Shown: positions 30,867-42,360, counted from the stretch's first letter. The stretch is DNA of 64,000 bases from Undaria pinnatifida (GCA_012845835.1 JABAKD010000024.1:2588561-2652560); one strand, 5' to 3'. Translations and numbers: made by a program. Notes: generated by a model from the letters alone, not told the origin.

Positions 30867-31129
30867 GCTTGCTTGCGATTTCACGTTCTGATCGGCAGAA
30901 TGGGCGTAATTTCAAAAAAGAAAAGAGAAAACGCAAAATATGAAGACGAGGACTGTCATGTGGTGTGGACCGCAGGTACACACGTACATACCGATTCCTG
31001 GTACCCGGTACTTCGCATGATACGTGGTACTGCTGCATGCACGAAAGAGAGCACACGGCAGCACGCAGCATGGCACAGCGCCGCACCGCAGCGCAGGGCA
31101 CAGCACACACGGCATCGCACGGAGCTGAG

Positions 31130-31823
31130 TTTCGAGTGTATGTACTGTAGTAGTACGTACATGCCTGGTGTACCGGTACGTGGTACGATACCTCGTATGA
31201 TACCTTGTACAAGGTTCCCCTCCGGGAAATGCCTAAGGGAGTGGCGCAAGAACGAAACCCAAACATCCAACGTCTGACTGTCTATGGGCAAACAAGATGT
31301 ACCTGGTGGTGGTGAAATCTATGTTCTTGTCCGCAGCTCGAAAAGCGGAGTGTGGGGAGGCGCCCTCCCGGGTACGGTTCGCTCTCTCGCCGTCGTGGTG
31401 GAGAACCGTAAATACGTGGGAATCCCATCAGTACGTACGTGTCCAGCGCCAGTACTCGTACGATGGGGACTTTTTATAAGGGCGACTCTTATGCAGTAAA
31501 TTTTGCGTGATGAAAAATAAGGGGACGAATTGGTGGATTTTCAACCGGCAAAAAAAACTATCAGCAGTTGTTCCGTTCGCCGTCTTTCTATCGTGGTTTT
31601 GATGTTTTTTCTTTGTTTCCTGTTGTTTCGTATGGAAATCAGCAGTTTCAGAATAGGTACTCTTCGTGTCTCGTTGAGCCAGATGTTGAACTTAACGACG
31701 ACTGATACACGCCAGGATGGGCAATCATCCCCCTTCACCGCCAGTTCGTCACAGAGAGTGCGCGGAATGAGGAACTGTAGGGCTTCTATTGTCGCTGAGA
31801 CAGAGAAGCCCTTTCTCATGGAG
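31130..31823. other. no gene seen
   Basis: Contains several GGTACC/GTACGT-rich words near 31150-31210. Otherwise featureless. Confidence 0.35.
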
Positions 31824-32985
31824 CATCAGCGCCTATATCCACTGCTGTTTGCTTCTTAGATTCAAGAAAAAATACGCTGGATTGTTCAGATCGTCGTCCG
31901 ATTCGAAATCGTCTCCTCGTGGAGACGAAAGTAACTCGCCTCAGCATAGCGAGGACTCGCCACGCGCACATACATGATGTATCCTACTCCTGCTGCTGTG
32001 CGGCAAGGTTGTACACGTAGCGTTGTGCTGTCCTCATGTTGTCTGGTCCCTGTCATCTGTGGTGTGAGCAAAATCTCCGACCCATAACATTACCCCTCTG
32101 TTATGTACGCAAAAACACTCTGTCTACTTGGACGTAAATGTAAGGATGGGTTGGTATATAAATTACCATCAAAAAGTTTCCTATACTACCGCCCGAATTG
32201 GCGCGAAGTATGGACATGCAATGGAGATGCGCACGAAGTGGCAGCACAGCGGAAATATGGGGGATGGTGGGGTGACAAATGGCACGCACCGATCAAAGAA
32301 GCAGCTTCTACAACAGCAGCCACACGCGCATAGAGTTGCACGCTTTTGATGCTTGGGGGCTGGACCGCTGCTGGGCGGCAGGATCGTAGCGTGGTGCCAT
32401 CAGCGCCTATATCCACTGCTGTTTGCTTTTTATAGTCAAGCAAAACTACGCTGGATTGTTTTGATCGTCGCCCTATTCAAAGTGGTCCCCTCGTGGAGAC
32501 GAAAGCAACTCGCCTCAGCATAGCGAGGACTCGCCACGCGCATGTACATGATGTATCCCACTACTGCTGCTGTGTGGTAGGGTTGTACACGTAGCGTTGT
32601 GCCGTCCTCATGTTTAGTACCTGTCATCTGTGGCGTGAGCAAAATCTCCGACACAAAACAATAGACTACCCCTTTTCTTTGGCACCTGGTATGCAGTACG
32701 GAAAAATACTGCATCTTTGGACGTAAATGTAAGGATGGGTTTGTGTATCAATTACTATCAAAAAGTTTCCTATATTACAGACCAAATTGGCGCCATCTAT
32801 GAACATGCAGTTGAGGTGCGTCCGAAGCGGCAGCACACCAGAAAGATGGGGTATGGTGGGGTGACAAGTGCCACGCTCCGATCAAATAATCAGCTACTAC
32901 AACAGCAGCCACACGCGCATGCAGTTGCAGGCTGCTGCTGCTAGGGGGCTGGACTGCTGCTGGGCGGCAGGATCGCAGCGTGGTG
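31824..32985. repeat. tandem duplication, 574-bp unit x 2
   Basis: The first unit begins CATCAGCGCCTATATCCACTG at 31824. The same sequence starts the second unit at 32398. Homology continues through ATAGCGAGGACTCGCCACGCGCA and GAGCAAAATCTCCGAC to GGCAGGATCG.AGCGTGGTGC. No frame is preserved between the units, so they are probably non-coding. Confidence 0.85.
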
Positions 32986-34483
32986 CTCTGTGCAAAAAGA
33001 GGGAAAGAAACGTGTACCCTCTACGAGCAGAAAAGCCCGGTTTGCAAAAAAAAATTACGCACGTACGCGGGGATAGGGGATGCAGAAACCCAATCCCCGG
33101 GGATGTTTCGGAAACCCGGGGATTTCCCTCAAGTGTGCCCAAGGCCAAAAAAGTTTAAAAGGCTTGCCATGCGCGACACACAGCACGGATCGCGCCCAAA
33201 CCTTCAACAACGTGAGCCCGGCGGTCGAATTGTGCCCACCCCACCCGACGTTTGGGACAAAGGTGCGAGCACGAAAAGATGTGCCCGAAGGACAAAAAAA
33301 ATCACAATTTTACATGTACATATGTACAAAATAGAAAACACATATGTACAAAATAGAAAACACAGCACGCAGCACGGCACAGCGCCACACCGCACCACAC
33401 GGCAGGGCACGGCACCGCACAGCGCTGCGCTAGCTACCCTGCTGAGCTGAGCTGAGCTGAGCCCAAATTGAGCTCAGTTTGGTGACTTGCGCAGAAACGA
33501 GAAAAAGAAAAAGAAGAAAAAAAACGTGAAGAGTAAACAAAGAAGCAAAGAAATTCAGGAAGGTTTCCCCCAAAAAAATGCTCGTCGGCATATAAGAGCT
33601 GAGGATGGCTAAAAAGGTGGGAGAATATGCCGAGGGAGAGGGGGCAGATGGGGGACAATTCTGTAATATTTTGACAAATTTGGAGGAAACTTCCACAAAC
33701 AAGAAATAATAAACAAGCTAAAGGGTAAAAAAAATAAACCAAAGTCCAACATCGAGTTGGCGGAAACCAATAAAATGGAAACAGGTGAAAAACCGAGACG
33801 ACGCTGAACGAACGAGAAAATAATAACCAAAGAGAAGCTGGGCCGTTCGGCAATTATTGAAGAAGTGAGACGGTGTTCAAGTGGCCGGTCTGAGAGACCA
33901 GATATGTACCAACCGAGCCCGCTCAGAGAGAAGACAAAGATAAGCAAGTCTATTAGCGGGCAAAAAGCAAATACTATGGGCCCCGGAAGGCGTGCTGCGC
34001 ATATCTTTTTCGCTGGAGGCGAGCAACAAAAAATTAGGAGCCACCTGTTTCGCCGTCTAAACCAATTTTAAGCCCGATAAAGATCCCATGCTATGATAGC
34101 AGCAATCACAACCTATGATAGCAGCGATCGTACCCTGTGATAGCTGCCTGCGATCATATGTAGGTATGTATGAAACAAATGTAAAACGAACATGGAGTTC
34201 CAACGCTATTGCGTGGTTTGTGAGTCTTTTTTTTGGGGGGGGCGGGGTCCCGCCAGTCAAGAATGGTATGGCAGAACAAATCCACCGCTGTCGTAGCACA
34301 CGTCCGGCTTCGTGTTCGAATCGAAATCTCGCTGCCGTATACTTGAGAGTATCACGCAAGACAAAACCCCCCATCCCCTTGCCCCGATTTGATTTCCCAG
34401 CCGATCTTCCCCCAAAGCAAGGGGGGGGACAGAATGAAAGTGGCGGCTTTGGGAGGGTCTCGTCGAGGTCTTGGCGAGTTACC
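32986..34483. other. GC-rich microsatellites; no gene seen
   Basis: Holds a GGGGAT-rich block (33068-33125), a GCACGGCAC array (33362-33425), a GAGCT run (33440-33470), and a purine-rich stretch at 33490-33850. Confidence 0.4.
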
Positions 34484-34760
34484 CCACGCTTGGGGTGCAG
34501 CAGAAGTTTCTGAGAAGTTTCCGAGTTCCTGCCGCGAGGAGCTCAATGTCTCACCCGAAGCATGACTTGGAAGGCGTTCGTTCGCGCGACCCGACCACCG
34601 TTTTCTATGCGCTGGTTCTACACTATAACTAAGATACTCACAAGATGATCATAGTAACCGTTAGTTCCACACGTAAGGAGCTCAACCGGTCAGAGGTAAG
34701 AAACGTCTGGCCCGAAGAGTGCAAACCCTACCGCACTATAGAGGGATGACTCTCGCCGTG
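34484..34760 (+). repeat. dispersed ~270-bp repeat, copy 2
   Basis: Full-length match to 11274-11540, ending in ATGACTCTCGCC. The internal CCGCACTATAGAGGG is shared with the 26.9-27.8 kb cluster. Confidence 0.75.
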
Positions 34761-34842
34761 GACGCGTCGCTATATAAGCCAGTCGGCATTCTCCCCGCTG
34801 GTGAGAGAAACAGCCGTGAAGGCCGTTCGAGGCGGTGTTATG

Positions 34843-35235
34843 TCGTGATACTTGGAAGTATGTGTGTAGATGAACCATCCCAACGATTGGGGTGCAGCAG
34901 ATTTTAAGAATATTCTGAGATCCTGGCGTGAGGAACTCAGCATCTAACCCGATACTTCATGACTTCGAAGGCATTGGTTAGGGGGTGTTATGTCTTGATA
35001 CTTGGAAGTATGTGTGTAGATGAACCATCCCAACGATTGGGGTGCAGCAGATTTCAAGAAATTTCGAGATCTTAGCGTGAGGAACTCAGCATCTCACCCG
35101 ATACTGCATGACTTCGAAGGCATTCGTTCGCGCAACCTGACCAACACTTCTATGCGCTAGTCCCCAAACCTATATACTTATTATCGTAAACGTATGTGAC
35201 TAACCGGTCGTTTGTCACTCGAGGAGCTTAGCCGG
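34843..35235 (+). repeat. two partial copies of the ~270-bp repeat in a 148-bp tandem duplication
   Basis: Units starting GTCTTGATACTTGG/GTCGTGATACTTGG at 34843 and 34992 each run through GATTGGGGTGCAGCAGATTT, GAGGAACTCAGCATCT and CATGACTTCGAAGGCATT. The second unit continues into ATGCGCTAGT and ends near CGGTC. Confidence 0.7.
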
Positions 35236-35239
35236 CCAG

Positions 35240-36480
35240 GAACGTTTTGCGCAAAAATTGCATCCTTTATCGTGCGTGGGATGACTCATATACGGTATTG
35301 TTGAGGCATTTTTTTTTGCCGTGTTTGACGTCGTTGTTTTCGCGTATTGGGTGAAAGCCGCCGACAGACCCGCACTCATACTGTGGGTGCATGTATTACT
35401 GTAGGCAAAACGTATACATCGAGCGAAATTGGCTGGCACGGCATTGCGCAGGCATCCAGCTGTATTTTTCTATTTCCGGTTGGAGTACCGCAGAGCTGTA
35501 GTACGTTTTGTACACGATTGGAACGTCAAACTGTTCAGGGTTGTTCTTGATGGCAACACGAAGAATCCAAGGGCTGGTACATTTTTTTTTTTTTCGGTTT
35601 TTCCTTCGCGTCTGTCGGTGTTACCGCGAACCGAGTGCGGTGCAGGAATAGCAGTGCAAATGTACCGGTGTCATGCCCCACCTAGGCTACGATATGGAGA
35701 GTACCCAGTTTTCACTACCGAGTGTAGCCCACTCGCGTGAGGGGCTCTGCCTCGCGCTCTTATGTTGTTGGCACAGCGTAAAAAACGATTTTACGGCGGT
35801 GAGGTTTATCGTGAAAGCGATTATCATTAGCGCCTGTCCCTTTTGGAGCCTATGTACAGCAATAAAACAATTCAGAAGTGCGGTCGTGGAATAGCGTAAG
35901 CGTGCAGCATATCACACGAGAGTGCCCGCTGCGCGCGTGTCCTACAACTGCTTGCTTGCACTGGAGTCCGACGACAAACAAAAGGAGTCGCCTCACGTAG
36001 CAGCGCGCGTCATTTCGTCTGACTAACTCTTGCTAAATGGTAGCTTTTGTTTGTCCATTTCTTCCTTTGAAGTCCCAAAAGGGGTAGGATAGCGAACAAA
36101 ACAATCGTGTATAGGGTAGCCACTCGCGAACAAAAAAAAAAAAAAACGCGATCCCCCCATGTGCCGTAGCCTTGGCCACCCCCATTTCTCCCGTGGGATG
36201 GACCAACGCCTTTTGCAGGGTGTGGGAGAGAACCAGTAGGATTTTGTGGAAGGCCCTCGAGGGGCGAGAATCCTTGGGGGAGCCCCAACGACAATAATAC
36301 TCGTTTCCAAGGTATTTACTAGAGCAGCATACTGCCGTATCATTTTGTTTCGGTAAAATTATTCAAACAATTCCCACATTCGAAGGAGACGATATATATA
36401 TATGTTATGGTAGTGTGCCCTGGAAGCCTAGTAAAGCCTTAGGATCCTGAATACATATGACTTATGGATACGGGTTAAAA
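35240..36480. other. no gene seen
   Basis: Includes a poly-T tract at 35582-35594 and a poly-A tract at 36127-36141. No coding evidence. Confidence 0.4.
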
Positions 36481-36485
36481 GGGGT

Positions 36486-36735
36486 TTCACAAGCCTTGGA
36501 AGGCATGTTTTCACATGCTTTGGAAGGCATGTCTTCATATGCCTTGGAAAGGATGTTTTCACATGGCTTGGAAGGGACGTTTTCACATTCCTCGTAAGCA
36601 ATGTTTTCACATGCCTTTGAAAATAATGTTTTCACATGCCTTGGAAGGCATGTTTTCGCATGTGCAAGGCATGAATGTCTTGAAAGGAATGTTTTCACAT
36701 GCCTTGGAAGGCACGTTTTCACATGTGGAAAGCAT
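36486..36735. repeat. 24-bp palindromic minisatellite
   Basis: About ten units of TTTTCACATGCCTTGGAAGG. Within each, CATGCCTT GG AAGGCATG is a perfect 8-bp-stem hairpin. The multiple-of-three period keeps several frames open on both strands, which is not evidence of coding. Confidence 0.9.
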
Positions 36736-37005
36736 GCATGCACGTATAGAGATAACACAAATGAACCGTCTCGGGTGGTCTGAATATATTATACGGTGAA
36801 GGAGTATTATGATGAATTATTTCCGATGTTAAGAGGGAGACAAAACATTTGAAAGAAATGTTTTCACATGCCTTGGAAAGCATGTTTTCACATGCGGAAG
36901 GCATGCATGCACGTATGGCGATAAGACAAAGGAACCGTCTCGGGTGATCTGAATATATTGCACGGTTAAGGGGTATTATGATTAATTATTTCCGATGTTA
37001 AGAAA
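36735..37005. repeat. ~165-bp direct duplication beside the minisatellite
   Basis: AGCATGCATGCACGTAT through GAACCGTCTCGGGTG and ATTTCCGATGTTAAGA occurs at 36728-36832 and 36897-37002, with a minisatellite unit between. Confidence 0.8.
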
Positions 37006-37331
37006 GGGGTATATTGACGAATTAAAAGCGAATTCGTCGGCCTTTTCTATTCAGTTCTTCCTCGAGCAGGACACAGGAAAAAACACAAGAGAGGTTCTAT
37101 AACGGTACGCAAGAGAACGACACCGTGGGACTTGCTAAGTTTATAGGCTTTTGATGAGATACCTTACTGGACCAGGCTTATAGTTAAATAGACCCTATTG
37201 TGTCGACGGCAGGACCCCCTAATGCCTTATACCGGTACAAAGTAAGTGCTGCGACGCTCACTTGTCGATCACACTGTACCGGCGAAAAGCGAATCACGGC
37301 GTTGTGTTCGAATTGAGCATCCCCGTTAGAC

Positions 37332-37676
37332 GTGCTTTTTTTCTTTTTCTTGCGCTGCTCAACGCCGTCGTTGTTGTCGCGTACCGGGCGCGAAGGGTCA
37401 TCAAACCCATCAATCCTGTTCAAGGGTGTCGGAGAAAAACTGTACTTGTGGAAGGTACTTGAGAATGAGAATCCTTGGGGGATTGCCAGTACCCAGCGGA
37501 GAAATGCTACATGGGATGAAGCTGCCAAGAAGGTCATGAAGCCCGGATACGTCGACATCGTCGACGAGAACGGGAGGAGGACGATCAGGGTCGACGTTTG
37601 CAAGGGAACGGTGAGAGACGCGTTCTACTGCGCCGAGGTTCACCAAACTTTTTTTTTATTAGCCCGCTCAGTTTGA
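37332..37676 (+). CDS. Myb/SANT-like domain exon
   Basis: The open frame reads GVGEKLYLWKVLENENPWGI, RRNATWDEAAKKVMKPGYVD, then ENGRRTIRVDVCKGTVRDAF. The pattern L..W.VL...NPW....R...WDE.A..., then R...VRD.F, is the first two-thirds of a Myb/SANT-like DNA-binding domain and complements the minus-strand exon at 6.1-6.4 kb, which carries the third-helix FNLLLK segment. No ATG is convincing: residues before GVGEKL are low-complexity, so the true exon probably starts near TTCAAG at 37419-37424. Potential donors are ACG/GTGAGA (37611) and GAG/GTTCAC. A fragment of the same exon recurs at 38136-38170. Confidence 0.5.
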   Translation: MLFFFFLRCSTPSLLSRTGREGSSNPSILFKGVGEKLYLWKVLENENPWGIASTQRRNATWDEAAKKVMKPGYVDIVDENGRRTIRVDVCKGTVRDAFYCAEVHQTFFLLARSV

Positions 37677-37689
37677 GGAGCTTTTTTAC

Positions 37690-38135
37690 CTCACCGAACA
37701 CCGACTTTTTGAGATGAAGTAAAACGTGAAACCAGACGAACAATCCAATGGCCTGGGTACACAATTTTTGGAAGATGAAAATGTATTTCCAGTTATTATT
37801 GGCTAGTTCCAGAGTTAACGCCTTTACAACTAACTGGAAATCCACTTTTGGTGACGAATTACTCGATGCTAGTATAGGGAAGGTTTTGGGAAGCACCGTC
37901 AGCCAAAAGCAAATGGCCCAAAAAGTGTTTCCTCTGTCGTAGCAAGCTAGTGTGGAGGACTTTGGGCGATGGTAGATAGGTGTTTTTTTGTTTGTAGGCG
38001 ATGGAGGGCTTTGGGTATTCGTGTGTTTTTGTAGGCGATGGTGGAGGGCTTGTGTGCTGCGATGTTTGTTTTTTTTTGTGGGCGATTGTGTCGTGTCCGG
38101 TTATGTCCATATCATTCGAAAAAAACGGGAAACAA
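37690..38135. other. repeat fragments; no gene seen
   Basis: AACGTGAAACCAGACGAACAATCC (37723) resembles 39245-39270. TCTGTCGTAGCA (37935) resembles the foldback tip. The remainder is T/G-rich with GGCGATGGTGGAGGGCTT repeats. Confidence 0.4.
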
Positions 38136-38175
38136 CACGGTTGGAGTCGACGCGTGCAAGGACACGGTGAGCTTT
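38136..38175 (+). pseudogene. fragment of the Myb/SANT-like exon
   Basis: Encodes VGVDACKDTV, matching IRVDVCKGTV of the exon 550 bp upstream, up to the same ACG/GTGAG donor-like site. It breaks off on both sides. Confidence 0.4.
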
Positions 38176-38696
38176 GGGCGATGGTGGGGGTGTTTGCGTG
38201 TTGTGTCTTCTTGTTTGTAGGTCCGTGATTGGAGTGTGTGCGTTGATATATGTTTTTTTGGTAGCGATGGTGGAGTTCGCAGTTCGTGTGCTGATGTCGT
38301 TAGTTTGGTTGTACAAGTAGGTGATGTAGGAGTGTGTATGTTGATGTGTTTTTTGTTGTTGTTGACCTTGGTGCCTACCAAGCCCACCGATGATGACGCT
38401 ACTACCCTGTCGCTGTCACTGTATAACACGCGAGACGCACACATTGGGATGGATTCCTGAGTTCCTGATCCGATTTCTGCGGCAGAGGGCCACACGCGAT
38501 GAAAATAGCGACTTTGGAAACAGCTACGGTGGAGGTGCACCAACCATTGTTTTTTTCCCTGCAAGATTGTTGGCTTGAGGAGCTCTAAACCCCCCCCAGG
38601 AAAAAAAAATGTTGAGTAAACTGAAAAGTGCACTCCGAGGACCGAACTCATGCCCTAGGTGTAACTAACAAGTGTTAATATCGAAAAATAAGAAAG

Positions 38697-38971
38697 AATG
38701 GTTGTATTCCGACGAGAAAGAGTGGTTCAATTCCGACAAGAAAGAATGGTTGTATTCCGACGAGAAAGAATGGTTGTATTCCGACGAGAAAGAATGATTG
38801 TATTCCGACGAAAAAGAATGGTTGTATTCCGACGAGAAAGAATGGTTGTATTTCCGACGAGAAAGAATGGTTGTATTCCGACGAGAAAGAATGGTTGTAT
38901 TCCGACGAGAAAGAATGGTTGTATTTCCGACGAGAAAAAAAAAAAGAATGGTTGTATTCCGACGATTTTGG
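38697..38971 (+). repeat. 24-bp minisatellite, ~11 units
   Basis: Units AATGGTTGTATTCCGACGAG plus AAAG, nearly identical, with one-base expansions in two units and a poly-A expansion in one. The last unit runs directly into the foldback right arm (CCGACGATTTTGGG), indicating that the array grew from that junction. Confidence 0.9.
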
Positions 38972-39043
38972 GTTAAGGAGCCTTCCCCCCCGTCATTCGG
39001 AAAACCGTTTTTCGCCGAAAACTTGTACCTCTATCGTAGCGCG
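38961..39043 (+). mobile_element. foldback right-arm copy
   Basis: CGACGATTTTGGGTTAAGGAG to CCTCTATCGTAGCGCGC matches 3536-3613. No left arm seen adjacent. Confidence 0.6.
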
Positions 39044-39224
39044 CTTCTTCTCTTCTACTTTTTTTCCGTGAATGCGTCGCTCGGCGTTCAGCACCCCCCG
39101 CCCCCCGTCGTTGAGAAACTCAGCCGACCAAACGCTTATGATTGAAGTGGCATTCACCTTTTTTTTTTTTTTTCGGGGCCTCTTAACCGCTTAAGGAGCT
39201 CTGTACCTCTCACCCGAAAACTGA

Positions 39225-39425
39225 TTTTTGATGGAAAAAATAAACGTGAAACCTGATGACCAAATCCCATGGCGTGTTCGAGCGATGTCAAAAACATGTT
39301 ATTGCTTGGTACAAAAACACAAGTCTGAAATTCCGGGCGATTTCAGGTTAAGGTGCCCTGTCGTCCAGAAAATATGTGTGTGTGTTTTTTCCAAAATGCG
39401 CTACTTCTATCGTAGCACCTGTCAG
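39225..39425 (+). mobile_element. foldback right-half copy
   Basis: Contains AACGTGAAACCTGATGACCA, AAATCCCATGGCG, GCGATTTCAGGTTAAGG and CTACTTCTATCGTAGCAC in the order seen at 3440-3613 (which has AAATCCCATGGCG at 3471). Confidence 0.6.
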
Positions 39426-39429
39426 CCTG

Positions 39430-39700
39430 GAAATTCCGTCCGACTGGGAGTGTTATTTTGGGTGTTATGCGGTAGGATCTCGCGCAGCAGGATGTTTCGT
39501 AGCCATCGTCAGCTTGTGTGCGTTTGTTGAGGGTTATGGAAAATTGTATCGTAGATTAATCTCAGTCGGCGGACAATATAACAAGACAGGCTTCAGCCAT
39601 CATCTCGAAAGGGCTTGCTTCCCTATTGTTGATGCGGTGTAAATTAGAACTCGCTTGTTTTTTTTTTATCGTATTAAAACTCGGTGCGAACTAGAGTACC
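39430..39700. other. no gene seen
   Basis: Short frames only. Confidence 0.35.
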
Positions 39701-39701
39701 G

Positions 39702-39985
39702 CACAACAGCAGAGCGGGTCTCTCGTAGAACTTAGGAATATTGGAAACCTTAGGTACCGGCCCCCTTCCACTACTAATGTACATACAGTGCAACAGGGAG
39801 CTTCCGGCAGCTTGACTCCCATTCACACTCTTAAGTCAAACAACAGCGGAGCGGGTCTCTCGTAGAACTTAGGAATATTGGAAACCTTAGGTACCGGCTG
39901 AGGGTCGGTCCCCTTCCACTACTAGGATACATACAGTGCAGCAGGGAGCTTACGGCAGCTTGACCCCCATTCACACTCTTGAGCC
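39702..39985. repeat. tandem duplication, ~138-bp x 2
   Basis: ACAACAGC.GAGCGGGTCTCTCG to TTCACACTCTT occurs twice with a 10-bp indel (CTGAGGGTCG). Confidence 0.85.
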
Positions 39986-40057
39986 CTCCGCGCGTACCTA
40001 ATCCGGGTAGCTGTCGTATATATTATGCAAGATAGCACATCCCCTCCGACGAATTTC

Positions 40058-40240
40058 GCCGTTGATTTTCTCGACAACGGCGAGAGTGTAAACGCTAAGC
40101 GACACGTCTATGGACTGATCTCGACAACATCTTCCCAAGAAGGCCGCCGTTGCCGTCTTGTGTGTCCTCCTGGTTGTGGAGAAAAACCGGCTTTGAAATC
40201 GTCTCAGGAGATGGGTGTGTTGTCTTGAGTGTTATACGAT
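40058..40240 (+). repeat. dispersed CTCGACAACGG repeat, copy 3
   Basis: GATTTTCTCGACAACGGCGA, GAGTGTAAACGC, ATCTTCCCAAGAAGGCCGCC and GTGTGTCCTCCTGG in the family order. Confidence 0.7.
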
Positions 40241-40588
40241 ACGATATCCCTCTCCGACTTTTGCGCTACTGGCGTCACCCGCCCCCTGACACACACACAT
40301 GTACGCAATCACCACGCCGCACCCCCGCTCCCAGCACATGTCCGTTGACGCAATGCGCAAGAAGATCAAGGCACTCTGGCAAAATTCAAAATCGATGTTC
40401 GTTCGCGGGGAGGGGGAAACGCTGTCACAAATCGAAGAGGGCACCACGTCCGCGGTGGAGGAGGGAGGGGAGTCGGAGGTGAGTTTGCGGTCTGCTGGCG
40501 GTAGAGAGTGTGGCGAGGTGTGGAAATATGTCCTGACGCGTGCTACGATAGAGGCATGTACCACTTTTTGGCGAACATATTTGCTTAA
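40241..40588. other. no gene seen
   Basis: A plus-strand frame around 40299-40590 is partly acidic (EEGTTSAVEEGGESEVSL) but has no paralogue, splice site or domain. Confidence 0.35.
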
Positions 40589-40592
40589 TTAA

Positions 40593-40671
40593 CCCCTTTA
40601 GAGCGCCAAAATCCCTCCCTATACTAAATTCAAGTAAACTTGTAAAAAAAAGGTTTCCAGTAGTGAGGGGG
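40593..40671 (+). mobile_element. ~80-bp TTAA-flanked MITE, copy 1
   Basis: TTAA at 40589-40592 and 40672-40675 flank CCCCTTTAGAG to a GAGGGGG-like right end. The core (ATCCCTCCCTATACTAAATT, GGTTTCCAGT) is shared by four copies in the window. TTAA duplication and C-run termini are piggyBac-like. Confidence 0.7.
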
Positions 40672-40675
40672 TTAA

Positions 40676-40757
40676 CCCCTCTCGAGCCCCCGAACCCCTC
40701 CCTATTCTAAATCTAAGTAATTATGCCCCCAAAAACGGGTTTCCAGTTGTAAAAGGG
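40676..40757 (+). mobile_element. ~80-bp TTAA-flanked MITE, copy 2
   Basis: Directly follows copy 1 and shares its TTAA (40672-40675), with its own right TTAA at 40758-40761. Termini CCCCTCTCGAGC / GTAAAAGGG. Confidence 0.7.
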
Positions 40758-40761
40758 TTAA

Positions 40762-41400
40762 TGGCGGGCCCCTTTAAGCCTAAAATCGTCGGAATGTCGT
40801 GTTCTTGTTTTTGCCGTTCTGATTTGTTTTGGTATACCTAGTTGCTACGTGATGTCGATCGAGCGTTTTTTTTTTTTTTTTTTTTTCCCGAGAATAGACA
40901 GTTTCGGAAATAAATTTTCGTTTTCTAGAATCAGAATGATCATATCCAGAACCAGTTTTTTCTTCATTTTCCGGAACAAAAGGCAAAATGACGTTTCGTG
41001 CTGATCGGTGCAAAAATCGGCCGCCTTCAGAGAGGTTTAAAATATATATATATAAAACTATATACCTAGACCTCGCCCCCCTCGGACGTCTCGCTCGGCA
41101 TATCCTCCCCCCTCTCAGCCCTTCTCAGCCCGTAATTGCCGAAAAGAAAATTAGTTGCTGGGAAAAAGAACCGTCCCTAAGTTCCTTGCCTTCCTTGCTT
41201 TCCCTAGTCTCATCATTCTTACTTACTTTTTAGCTCTCATTCTCTGATCTTTACTGCTTGCTCTCTGATATTTTTATTTTGCTTCTTCAGCAACTTCTTT
41301 TTTGTACTTTTATTTGAAGTTGGCCAATTGCTGGCTGTTGAGAGGGAATTGCCGTTGACGGCTGCAAACAATTTGAATTTGAAATTTGCCGGATCGGCAA
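40762..41400. other. repeat fragments and poly-T; no gene seen
   Basis: AAAATCGTCGGAATGTCGTG near 40781 belongs to the foldback family (compare 3199). A T-run of 23 lies at 40866-40888. (TA)n near 41042. Confidence 0.4.
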
Positions 41401-41407
41401 TAACAAT

Positions 41408-41797
41408 TTGAAGTTGAAATTTGCGAAGCGGACCAAGGCTAGTGCGGGAGGAGGCTCCGCCAACAGTGGGGGTGGTGGAGGTTCAGGATCAGGCGTGTGG
41501 AAGCTGGTCGGGCAAGAACGGGACTCAGCTTCTTCTGGCAATCCTGATTGGCCGTGCCCGAGCAAGGGTTGTGACGGCTTCCTCATCGCACGAAATAGGA
41601 AAAAAACAGGAGTTCCCAGTACGCTGTCTGCGACACCTGCAGGAGTGACGAGCCTTCCACGTGCCAAGCTTTTCATAACCTTAACAAGCACTGGGGAAGC
41701 GGCGACAACCCTCGTGTGTGTGACTGGTGTGACACGGACACCTGTGATTCACCTTCGATCGGCGTCCCTAACGAAGGAGCTGAGAGCTTGACGAAAC
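41408..41797 (+). pseudogene. cysteine-rich zinc-binding exon with an apparent frameshift
   Basis: The first frame encodes a glycine-serine linker, GVWKLVGQERDS and DWPCPSKGCDGFLIARN. After an A7 run near 41610 the sense continues one base out of phase: QYAVCDTCRSDEPSTCQAFH, NLNKHWGSGDNPRVCDWCDT, then DTCDSPSIG up to a strong donor AAAC/GTGAGT at 41797/41798. Together the cysteine pairs (WxCx4C ... CDTC ... VCDWC ... C) look like zinc-binding knuckles, the first resembling a RanBP2-type W-x-C start. One missing A in the homopolymer would explain the shift, so a sequencing error is as likely as a true mutation. No start codon lies upstream, so this is an internal exon. Confidence 0.5.
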
Positions 41798-42360
41798 GTG
41801 AGTTACATTTCTGTTGTTGTGCTGTGATTTCTTTTTCATGCGTACAAACACACTTTTGCATGTATGAGTACGTTACGGGGCAGTCCCGTCATCGCGGTGT
41901 AAGCGGGAATGGTACAAGTACTCAGGTCTACGAGTAGACCTATGCAGTGACGCTGTGTGATGCGATTTCTTTTTCATACGTACAGCCAAACACACTTCAT
42001 GTATGTACGACTACGAGTACGGGGCAGTCCCGTCATCGGGATAAGCGGGGGTTGAACAAGTGGTCCATGCAGTGACGCTTTGTGCTGTGATATAAACACA
42101 CGTTTTGGATGTACGACTACGACTACGTGGTATCTATACATGGAAGACGCAATGAAAACGGGCAAGTCTCATCACGGGGGTCAGCCAGGGTTGTAAAAAA
42201 GGTCCATGCAGTGATAAATAACACAGCAGCATGATACCTCAGCACCAGTCGCAGTACACACTGGAGGTTGATATATAGCAGTTAACAGAAGCTGAAGTTA
42301 ACCTGGGTGATGCTGGAGAGCAGTCCCGTGATTGGGGTTAGCGAGTTGTTCATGTAGTGA
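41798..42360. repeat. intron-like region with ~125-bp diverged repeats
   Basis: The words GGGGCAGTCCCGTCATCG and CATGCAGTGACGCT recur near 41878/41944, 42018/42067 and (diverged) 42310/42355. They start immediately after the donor of the zinc-binding exon. Confidence 0.6.

Noticed and set aside
36486..36735. CRISPR-like palindromic repeats
   Set aside because: Palindromic 24-bp units without spacers; minisatellite.
38697..38971. CRISPR-like regular repeats
   Set aside because: The 24-bp units are contiguous with no unique spacers, in a eukaryotic context. It is a minisatellite.
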